A stretch of 64,000 bases of DNA. It comes from Mucilaginibacter tundrae (GTDB lineage: Bacteria; Bacteroidota; Bacteroidia; Sphingobacteriales; Sphingobacteriaceae). Position 1 is the first letter of the stretch. Each line of letters begins with the position of its first letter. Of the stretch, positions 57,258 through 64,000 are shown piece after piece. The translations under genes and the position numbers were made by a program. The notes beneath the pieces were generated by a model. It worked only from the letters and a program-made list of their open reading frames with translations, was not told the origin of the DNA and ran no database searches. The stretch is taken from positions 124,001 to 188,000 of the forward strand of contig NZ_JACCBZ010000003.1 of NCBI RefSeq assembly GCF_013408825.1. Direction: 5' to 3'.

Positions 57258-57343
57258 AGAATCAAGATTTAAGAACTAAGAGCCAAGACTTATGTTTTGG
57301 CTCTTTTATTTTCAGTTAATTTTTCTTTTTAAATCTTGATTCT
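57258..57343. repeat. 15-bp inverted repeat enclosing the M1 peptidase terminator
   Basis: AGAATCAAGATTTAA (57258-57272) and TTAAATCTTGATTCT (57329-57343) are perfect inverted copies. The terminator stem lies inside them. Further copies of TCTTGATTCTTG follow to about 57360. Confidence 0.5.
57278..57305 (+). terminator. Intrinsic terminator of the M1 peptidase gene
   Basis: AAGAGCCAA (57278-57286) pairs with TTGGCTCTT (57297-57305), followed by TTATTTT. Confidence 0.85.
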
Positions 57344-57398
57344 TGCATCTTGATTCTTGACGCTATAACACTATATTAGCCTATCAAACAATACAACT

Positions 57399-58190
57399 AT
57401 GAGGATCCCAATATTCCAGGCTGATGCATTTACAAGTAATCTTTTTGGCGGCAACCCGGCAGCTGTTTGTCCGCTAACGGAATGGCTGCCTGATGAGGTG
57501 ATGCAAAAGATAGCAATTGAAAATAACCTGGCTGAAACCGCTTTTTTTGTAAAGACAGATGGCGGCTATAAATTAAGATGGTTTACACCTGAATATGAGA
57601 TAGACCTTTGCGGGCATGCTACCTTAGCATCGGCACATATATTGTTTACCGAGCTGGCTTACGGTGGCGATGAGATCCATTTTGAAACGGTGAAAGCCGG
57701 TATACTGCATGTTAAACGCGATGGCGACAGGTACACGATGGATTTCCCTTCTCGCCCGCCGATACCTATTGACGCGCCGGTGGGGTTGACTGAGGCTTTA
57801 AGTGACAAGCAGCCGGTGGAAGTTTTGCGATCAAGGGATTATTTTATTGTTTATGAATCGGAGGATGAGATCAGGGATATTTCGCCTGACTTTTTCGCTT
57901 TGTCAAAAATGGACACGGTTGGGGTAATTGTAACAGCGCCGGGTAAGGATGTTGATTTTGTATCACGTTTTTTCGCGCCGGGGGCGGGTATCCCAGAGGA
58001 TCCGGTTACGGGATCGGCACATTGTAATTTGATACCTTACTGGGCAAAGAAATTGGGTAAGGATAAACTGCACGCTTACCAGCTTTCATCCCGTAAGGGC
58101 GAACTTTGGTGCGAGTTAAAAGGCGACCGGGTTTTGATGAGCGGTAACGTGGTTACTTTTTTGAGCGGGGAAATAATCAGCCCCCTCTAA
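57399..58190 (+). CDS. PhzF-family isomerase/epimerase
   Basis: A 263-aa protein of the PhzF (diaminopimelate epimerase-like) family. It begins MRIPIFQADAFTSNLFGGNP and has the catalytic Glu in ENNLAETAFF and the C-terminal EDPVTGSAHC motif. The reaction of this member is unknown. Its stop codon (58188-58190) lies within a palindromic repeat that starts at 58180, so the last two or three codons are probably repeat-derived. Confidence 0.93.
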   Translation: MRIPIFQADAFTSNLFGGNPAAVCPLTEWLPDEVMQKIAIENNLAETAFFVKTDGGYKLRWFTPEYEIDLCGHATLASAHILFTELAYGGDEIHFETVKAGILHVKRDGDRYTMDFPSRPPIPIDAPVGLTEALSDKQPVEVLRSRDYFIVYESEDEIRDISPDFFALSKMDTVGVIVTAPGKDVDFVSRFFAPGAGIPEDPVTGSAHCNLIPYWAKKLGKDKLHAYQLSSRKGELWCELKGDRVLMSGNVVTFLSGEIISPL

Positions 58191-58260
58191 ATCTCCCCCA
58201 GAAGGGGAGACTTTTAATTTGCTTTTTTAGCTCTCCCTTCCGGGGCGGGTTGGGTGGGGC
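58180..58260. repeat. 81-bp palindromic repeat at the 3' end of the PhzF gene
   Basis: This C/G-rich stretch begins GCCCCCTCTAAATCT and ends TTGGGTGGGGC, with internal hairpin TCTCCCC/GGGGAGA. It is an inverted copy (similar by eye over most of its length) of 60918-60994 inside smc. It supplies the PhzF stop codon. Confidence 0.85.
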
Positions 58261-58264
58261 ACAG

Positions 58265-58900
58265 TTAATATCCTATCGTAAACACTTCCCTAATATGCAT
58301 CGGGTTTTCGATCTCATCGATGATTCCGATAGCGTAATCTTCCATGGAAATGTGGCTTTTGCCGTTCGCATCTACTAATAATTTTGTATCGGTGCGGAAT
58401 TTGCCGGTGCGTTCGCCGGGTATGATCTCCGCGGATGGGCAGGCGAATGTCCAGTCTAAATCTTTTTCTTTTTGGTAGAGTTTTAATGCGTCGCGGTGGG
58501 CTAAGGAAACGGCTTTGTACTCGGCGGGGAAATCGGGGGTATCAACTAATTGAACACCGGGCGAAACTTCCAGGCTTCCTGCTCCGCCTACTATAATGAG
58601 GCGTTTGGTATGCGCTTGTTTTAGTCCGTTGACAATCGGCACCACAACTTCCGTTAGCGTTGATGCGGGTGCGCCGTTTGTGGGGCTGTATGATACTACC
58701 ACAGCATCCTGGTTAAAGGCGGCGGTTTCTACATCCTGCGAGTTGAACAGGTCGGCTTTGGCAACTTTCAGGTGCTCGTGGGTTTTGGTGTAATTTTCGG
58801 GGTGACGGACGGCGGCGGTAACATCATGCCCGCGGCGAAGCGCTTCATCAACTATGCGGCTGCCTATACGCCCGCCGGCTCCAAATATTGCAATTTTCAT
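58265..58900 (-). CDS. NAD(P)-binding oxidoreductase (NmrA/YwnB-like short-chain family)
   Basis: A 211-aa Rossmann-fold protein. It starts MKIAIFGAGGRIGSRIVDEA (GxxGxxG) and has ADLFNSQDVETA and CPSAEIIPGERTG. It belongs to the NAD(P)H-binding YwnB/NmrA-like group. The substrate is unknown. It is transcribed toward the PhzF gene and ends 4 nt before the palindromic repeat. Confidence 0.9.
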   Translation of the reverse strand: MKIAIFGAGGRIGSRIVDEALRRGHDVTAAVRHPENYTKTHEHLKVAKADLFNSQDVETAAFNQDAVVVSYSPTNGAPASTLTEVVVPIVNGLKQAHTKRLIIVGGAGSLEVSPGVQLVDTPDFPAEYKAVSLAHRDALKLYQKEKDLDWTFACPSAEIIPGERTGKFRTDTKLLVDANGKSHISMEDYAIGIIDEIENPMHIREVFTIGY

Positions 58901-58990
58901 AAGGTGATTATTTGTTAATGGATAAAGGGAAAAGGCGGTGGAATTGTTTGCGGGAGTTGAAAGATTGTGGTGCTGTCTGCCTTAATGTCA

Positions 58991-59068
58991 TTTCGACCGG
59001 AGGGAGAAATCTTTTACTACTTGCAAGTTCGGATACAGGGCGAAGAAGATTTCTCCCTCCGGTCGAAA
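58991..59068. repeat. 23-bp perfect inverted repeat upstream of smc
   Basis: TTTCGACCGGAGGGAGAAAT begins the left arm (58991-59013) and its inverted copy is at 59046-59068, loop 32 nt. It is unlike the 58180-58260 repeat. A partial relative (CGGTCGA and TCGAAACG) occurs at about 62830-62850. Confidence 0.85.
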
Positions 59069-59165
59069 CGACAAGGAGTTATGACCGGTGCTGAGAAATA
59101 TTTTCAAAAAACAATTTTTATAGCTACTTTGAAGGTCGGAATTTTTGCGTCCTGAATTAATTTAA

Positions 59166-62100
59166 ATGCAGCTTACCAGTTTAGAAATCAAGGGGTTTAA
59201 AAGCTTTGGCGATAAGATCACCATTAATTTTAATGAGGGTGTTACGGCTATTGTGGGCCCTAATGGCTGCGGTAAATCAAATGTGGTGGATTCCATCCGC
59301 TGGGTACTCGGTGAACAAAGCACCCGGATGCTGCGCTCTGAGAAAATGGATAATATCATTTTCAATGGATCAAAGAGTCGCAAACCGGCAAATCTGGCCG
59401 AGGTCTCGCTTACTTTCGACAATACTAAAAATATCCTGCCTGTTGAGTTTTCGCAGGTTACCATCACCCGTAAATTATACCGCAGCGGAGATAGCGAATA
59501 TCGTTTGAACGATGTGCAGTGCCGTTTAAAGGATATTACCGATCTGTTTTTAGATACGGGTATCGGTTCGGACTCTTACGCCATTATTGAGCTGAGGATG
59601 GTTGATGAGATCATCACCAACAAAGAAGGCTCTCGCCGGAATTTATTTGAGGAGGCATCGGGTATCTCCAAATACAAACTCCGAAAAAAACAAACTTTCA
59701 ATAAGTTAAAAGATACCGAAGCGGATTTGGAGCGGGTAGAAGATTTGCTTTTCGAAATAGAAAAGAACCTGAAGACGCTTGAAAATCAAGCTAAAAAGAC
59801 GGAGCGCTATTATCGCATCCGCGATCAATATAAATCGCTGAGTATTTTGCTAGCGTCGTTCAGGATAGCGCATTTTAGTGAATCGCTGGCAAAGATCGAG
59901 GAGAAAGAGCAGGTTCAGCAGGTTGAAAAGTCAGAAGTATCTGCTCAAATAGATACTTTGGAAGCGGCATTGCAGCAGCAAAAGCTGGATAGTTTGAATA
60001 AGGAAAAAAACCTTTCGATCCAACAAAAAACCACTAACGAGTATGTATCCAAAATAAGGGCCTACGAGAGTGAAAAGAAAATAAAAAATGAGCAACTGAA
60101 GTTTCAGCAGGATAAGGAAGCGCGGGTTAGCGATGAGCTGGAACGTGACCGTAACCAGTTGAACCACGTGCTATACAACATAAAGCGTTTAGCTGAGGAA
60201 AAGCTGCAGGAAGATGAGACGCTGCAAACTATACTGGAGCGGGTTACAGAATTGAAGGAGACCGTTGATGAATTAAAGGCTCAGCAAGCATCTGCAAGAA
60301 ATGAACTGAACGACCTGACCGGCAATAACAACAAGCTACAAAACCAGGTTTATAAGGCTGAAAAGGACCTGGAGATATTACAGATCCAGCAACAAGCTTT
60401 GGAGCAGGAAAGTCAGCGGAATATGGAGGATGCTACCAATAAGGAGGTGGAACTTTCACATTTTAACGATGTGGTTGCTGAATTACAGGAACGTACCGAA
60501 ACACTGAATAGCGAGCACCAAACACTGCTTGATTTCGATAAAAAATTACAGGAGCAGTTAATTGAGATAGATGCGGAGCTGACCACTGTTAAGGAAAGTA
60601 TTGTTGCTGACAGCCGAAAATTGGACGCGAAGCAGAATGAATACAACCTTACCAAGAGTATGGTTGATAATTTGGAAGGCTTTCCGGAGTCGATACGTTT
60701 TCTGAAAAAGAACGCGGACTGGGCGAAGAATATCCCGCTGTTTAGTGATATTTTGTTTTGTAAGGAGGAATATCGCGTAGCCATTGAAAACTATTTGGAG
60801 CCGCTGATGAACCATTACGTGGTGAATAATTATGATGAGGCGATCAGCGCGATCAAGTTATTGAGTAATTCGGCTAAGGGCAGGGCACAGTTTTTTGTGC
60901 TGGATAGTTATAAAATAGCCCCACCCAAACCCTCCCCGGAAGGGAGGGCTTTAGAAAGTAAAGTCTCCCCTGCCGGGGTAGATTTAGAGGGGGCCGGGCT
61001 TATTGCGGCGTTGAATGTTGTTGATGTTGACATTTACTACCAAAGTCTGTGTAATTATTTATTGAAAGATGTTTATTTGATAGATGATCATAACGAGCAG
61101 GTTTTGAACAATGCGGAGTTGCCGGAAGGCGTTGTGCTTATTGGCAAGAGTGGCAAATTCAATAAATCAAAACACACTATGGCCGGTGGGTCGGTGGGTT
61201 TGTTTGAAGGTAAGCGGATCGGGCGGGCTAAGAATTTGGAGAACCTGGCTAAGGAGATCAAGCAGTTTGATACCCGGGTTAACTATTTTAAGGATCAGCA
61301 GCAGGATTTGCAGAACGGGCAGGCTGCATTAAAGGCATCTAACAAAACAGAAGAACTTAAGCAAAAGCAACTGGAGGTTAACCGTTTGAACACGGAACTG
61401 ATCACCGTTAAAACGCGGCAGGAACAGTATCAAACGTTTATTGCCAACAGCCTTAACCGTAAGGATGATATTGCCAAAAAGATCAGCGGTATTATTGAGG
61501 AAACCGCGGTGCTGAAGCCGGAACTGGCCGAGTTAAAAACCCAAAAGCAGATACAGAATGACCTGCTGATTAGCAAGCAGGGTATTTTTAATGAGTTGAA
61601 CGAGTTTGTTTCAGTACAATCCAATGCTTTTAACCAGGAAAATATCCGCTTTCATCAGCAGCAGAATAAGGTTTCAGGGCTATTTAAGGATCTTGACTAT
61701 CGTAAAACGCAGAAAGAACAGTTAGAAGGCCGCATCAAAATAAACAGCATTGAACTTGAAAAAGTTAAAGCAGCTATACAGGAAAATCTGCAACTGGCCG
61801 ATAACTCCGACGATGATCTGCTGGAAATGTACGCGCAAAAGGAGGCTTTAGAAAAAGCGACCCAACAAGCGGAACAGGAATATTATGAATGGCGCGGGAA
61901 AATAACGGAAGCCGAAGCTGAGGTGACCAATCTTCGTAAAAAGAAAGATAACGCCGTATTTATTGAGAACGAACTGCGTGATGAGCGCAATAACCTCAAA
62001 CTGGAACTGAACGCGCTGAAGGAGCGGCTTTCGGTTGAGTTTAATGTGGATATACAGGAGCTGATCGATACCGATGTGCCGGTTGATGAAAGTGAAGAAG

Positions 62101-62753
62101 AACTGCGCGAGAAAACTGAAAAGCTGAAGAAGCAAATGGACGATTTCGGGGCGATAAACCCGATGGCGGTGGAGGCTTATAACGAGATGAATGAGCGCTA
62201 CCAGTTTATCCAGGCGCAGAAGAAGGATTTGGCGGAGGCTAAAGCATCATTATTAGCTACAATACAGGAAATTGACGATACGGCGAAGGAGAAATTTATG
62301 TCGGCGTTTATTATGGTGCGGGAGAATTTTATCAAGGTGTTTAGGTCGCTGTTTAACGAGGAGGATTCCTGCGATCTGATCCTGACAGATCCGGATAGGC
62401 CATTGGAGTCGGATATTGATATTATCGCGAGGCCTAAGGGGAAACGGCCGTTGTCGATCAACCAGTTATCGGGCGGCGAGAAGACTTTGACGGCTACGGC
62501 TATCCTGTTTTCGCTTTACCTGTTGAAGCCTGCGCCGTTTTGTATTTTTGATGAGGTTGACGCGCCGCTGGATGATACGAATATTGATAAGTTTAATAAT
62601 ATCATCAGGGAGTTTTCTAAGGAATCGCAGTTCATCGTGGTATCGCATAACAAGCGGACGATTGCGAGTACGGATATTATTTACGGGGTGACGATGGTGG
62701 AACAGGGAATATCGCGCGTGGTGCCGGTGGATTTGCGGCAGCTGGCGGATTAG
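59166..62753 (+). CDS. smc: Chromosome segregation protein SMC, with repeat-derived hinge insert
   Basis: An 1195-aa ATPase that organises chromosomes. Walker A is GPNGCGKS (residues 31-38), the signature motif is LSGGEKT (about 1101) and Walker B is CIFDEVDAPLDD (about 1127). Long coiled coils lie on both sides of the hinge (about residues 515-670). Inside the hinge, residues about 585-610 (PKPSPEGRALESKVSPAG) are coded by a palindromic repeat like that at 58180-58260. The frame is kept open. The rest of the protein is intact and the length is normal. No scpA or scpB lies nearby. Confidence 0.97.
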   Translation: MQLTSLEIKGFKSFGDKITINFNEGVTAIVGPNGCGKSNVVDSIRWVLGEQSTRMLRSEKMDNIIFNGSKSRKPANLAEVSLTFDNTKNILPVEFSQVTITRKLYRSGDSEYRLNDVQCRLKDITDLFLDTGIGSDSYAIIELRMVDEIITNKEGSRRNLFEEASGISKYKLRKKQTFNKLKDTEADLERVEDLLFEIEKNLKTLENQAKKTERYYRIRDQYKSLSILLASFRIAHFSESLAKIEEKEQVQQVEKSEVSAQIDTLEAALQQQKLDSLNKEKNLSIQQKTTNEYVSKIRAYESEKKIKNEQLKFQQDKEARVSDELERDRNQLNHVLYNIKRLAEEKLQEDETLQTILERVTELKETVDELKAQQASARNELNDLTGNNNKLQNQVYKAEKDLEILQIQQQALEQESQRNMEDATNKEVELSHFNDVVAELQERTETLNSEHQTLLDFDKKLQEQLIEIDAELTTVKESIVADSRKLDAKQNEYNLTKSMVDNLEGFPESIRFLKKNADWAKNIPLFSDILFCKEEYRVAIENYLEPLMNHYVVNNYDEAISAIKLLSNSAKGRAQFFVLDSYKIAPPKPSPEGRALESKVSPAGVDLEGAGLIAALNVVDVDIYYQSLCNYLLKDVYLIDDHNEQVLNNAELPEGVVLIGKSGKFNKSKHTMAGGSVGLFEGKRIGRAKNLENLAKEIKQFDTRVNYFKDQQQDLQNGQAALKASNKTEELKQKQLEVNRLNTELITVKTRQEQYQTFIANSLNRKDDIAKKISGIIEETAVLKPELAELKTQKQIQNDLLISKQGIFNELNEFVSVQSNAFNQENIRFHQQQNKVSGLFKDLDYRKTQKEQLEGRIKINSIELEKVKAAIQENLQLADNSDDDLLEMYAQKEALEKATQQAEQEYYEWRGKITEAEAEVTNLRKKKDNAVFIENELRDERNNLKLELNALKERLSVEFNVDIQELIDTDVPVDESEEELREKTEKLKKQMDDFGAINPMAVEAYNEMNERYQFIQAQKKDLAEAKASLLATIQEIDDTAKEKFMSAFIMVRENFIKVFRSLFNEEDSCDLILTDPDRPLESDIDIIARPKGKRPLSINQLSGGEKTLTATAILFSLYLLKPAPFCIFDEVDAPLDDTNIDKFNNIIREFSKESQFIVVSHNKRTIASTDIIYGVTMVEQGISRVVPVDLRQLAD
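60918..60994. repeat. Palindromic repeat inserted in frame inside smc
   Basis: Begins GCCCCACCCAAACCCTCCCC and ends TAGATTTAGAGGGGGC, with internal hairpins CCCTCCC/GGGAGGG and TCTCCCC/GGGGTAGA. Its reverse complement matches 58180-58260 closely, including a 15-nt identical end (GCCCCCTCTAAATCT). It codes about 26 residues of the SMC hinge. Confidence 0.85.
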
Positions 62754-62856
62754 CAGTTTGTGAGCGTGGACGCTCATTAGAATTTGGATTTAACCGTGGA
62801 CGCTTGAACCGGCGGTAGCATCTGTTTCTTCGGTCGAGCTGTCGAAACGAAAAGAA

Positions 62857-64000
62857 TTATTTACTCTTTTCGGTCAAGACCATCCCTCTAAACCTATTAG
62901 TCAGAAATTTTCTGTTAATAGCTTTTTGTTGATAGATGGAAAGTTTTTGGCTTTGTGCAAAGCTTTGAATTTTTTGGATTGCAATACTGTAAGTGCCATT
63001 TTGAACGTAATTTAAGGCATGTGCCAATAGCATTTCTGTCGAGTCGCCAAAGTTTTTGGTTACATCATCACCGGCAAGTATGCCCGGATAAGTTGATGAT
63101 CCAGGGGCCATACCATTATAATAGCCGCCCTGGCTGGCAGAATTTTCTACCGAAAACTGCGGCGAATATAAAACATAATGCCCTATGGGTATCGGCATCT
63201 CTCCTACCGGCTTGCCATAAGTGGTATCCCCTATCAACTGTACGTTCATTTCCGGGATAAGGTTATTAATAGTCAGCTCACTTGATGACGCTGTTTCACT
63301 GGTCACAATAAAAAATACGCGGCTTATATTTAAACTTAAAGCTTTTGCAAAATTAGTTTGATTATTAGCAACCGTGAACATACCCGGAGTTACAGCTATC
63401 TTTTTAGCCAACAAAGGGTAAATATCATTTTGCAAATTGCTATTAAAATAGGTAGTGTACATTAGCGTGTTGCTCTTATCCGCCGGAACGATCAGATCAT
63501 CTAAATACGCGGCTGTTTTTTCTACTCCACCAGTATTATAGCGAAGATCGACCACCAAGTCATTAACGCCATTAGCTATAAAGTAGTTAAAGGCCGTAGT
63601 TAATTGCGGCTGGGCATTTGCCAGCGCGGTAAAGCTACCAAATACCATATAGCCAACTACATGCCCGCCGCCTAAATTGAATACTTTGTAAAGCAGTACA
63701 GGGTTTATGGTGTAAGAGGCCGTAGACAAGCTAACATTCTTTGTTGTACCATCAGGCAATTGAACCTGCATAGTGATGGAGCTGCTGTAATAAACGGCAT
63801 TAATAATAAAGTTTGATGTGGTACCGTCGTAAGATAGGTCGGTATTACCGTTTATGCTTAAAATCTGGTAACCTCTTTGCAGTCCGGCTGCTGCCGCAGG
63901 CGAATTCGGGTTTACATACTTTATGCGCAGATCATTATCATTGGCATATAAAGGCTCAAAACCAAAATCGGTATTGGTACCATTAAGCGATGCCTGTTTG
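62857..64000 (-). CDS. S41-family peptidase with PDZ domain (N terminus beyond window)
   Basis: The minus-strand frame is open from the window edge to a stop at 62857. The visible 381 residues begin inside a region followed by a PDZ-like segment (SPAAAAGLQRGYQILSINGN). The C-terminal S41 core has NDLVVDLRYNTGG and the catalytic Ser in TSETASSSELTINNL. It is a C-terminal processing-type serine peptidase, usually exported. The real start lies past 64000; an internal ATG at 63771 is not the start, because the PDZ part precedes it in frame. Confidence 0.9.
   Translation of the reverse strand, partial: KQASLNGTNTDFGFEPLYANDNDLRIKYVNPNSPAAAAGLQRGYQILSINGNTDLSYDGTTSNFIINAVYYSSSITMQVQLPDGTTKNVSLSTASYTINPVLLYKVFNLGGGHVVGYMVFGSFTALANAQPQLTTAFNYFIANGVNDLVVDLRYNTGGVEKTAAYLDDLIVPADKSNTLMYTTYFNSNLQNDIYPLLAKKIAVTPGMFTVANNQTNFAKALSLNISRVFFIVTSETASSSELTINNLIPEMNVQLIGDTTYGKPVGEMPIPIGHYVLYSPQFSVENSASQGGYYNGMAPGSSTYPGILAGDDVTKNFGDSTEMLLAHALNYVQNGTYSIAIQKIQSFAQSQKLSIYQQKAINRKFLTNRFRGMVLTEKSK

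Overview
The window looks like a chromosomal segment of a Bacteroidota bacterium, most likely Sphingobacteriaceae and Mucilaginibacter- or Pedobacter-like. This is inferred from protein families (paired DUF3857/transglutaminase proteins, YyaL, POT transporter, Tat-exported sugar isomerases and Gfo/Idh/MocA oxidoreductases, DUF1080), from -7 elements of the TAnnTTTG type, and from moderate-to-low GC. No database search was run.

Layout. (1) 1-8451, minus strand: a dense signalling block, possibly one operon. It holds a six-PAS histidine kinase, a CheY-like receiver, a receiver-HisKA_3 kinase overlapping a NarL-type regulator, small proteins, a paralogous receiver-PAS protein that ends before any ATPase domain, a thioredoxin-fold protein, and the start of a six-TM sensor. 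(2) 8629-14126: a degraded mobilizable element. It has a DUF5712/BtgB-like relaxase, a BtgA-like partner with a damaged or unusual start, a hairpin-rich oriT candidate, two small DNA-binding proteins, an ORF6N protein, and a tyrosine recombinase broken by an amber codon and a 1-nt frameshift, next to tRNA-Ser(GCT). (3) 14366-34108: mostly housekeeping or core genes: PgpH-like HD hydrolase, thiolase, POT transporter, glycosyltransferase, ruvB, queG, DnaQ-like exonuclease, two DUF3857 proteins, NlpC/P60 hydrolase, mutS. (4) 34284-40708: lineage-specific genes: a TPR sensor with a lone phosphoacceptor-like helix, a Pro/Thr repeat protein, a YbjQ-family protein and a 912-aa MG2/TonB-plug-like protein. 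(5) 40849-49230, minus strand: a sugar-oxidation/isomerisation cluster resembling 3-keto-glycoside catabolism (DUF1080, three TIM-barrel isomerases, two Gfo/Idh/MocA oxidoreductases, a cytochrome c lipoprotein, a beta-propeller). (6) 49400-64000: desaturase, FKBP isomerase, YyaL, a ParE-type toxin-antitoxin pair, M1 peptidase, PhzF, an NAD(P)-binding reductase, SMC and a partial S41 peptidase.

The most striking sequence-level observation is an approximately 77-81 bp palindromic repeat present twice: once at the stop codon of the PhzF gene (58180-58260) and once, inverted, in frame inside the hinge region of smc (60918-60994), where it is translated into about 26 extra residues. Others are the paralogous receiver domains with different outputs, two phosphoacceptor-helix proteins without ATPase domains, and an adjacent inactive/active transglutaminase pair. 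No CRISPR array, rRNA or intact transposase was seen.
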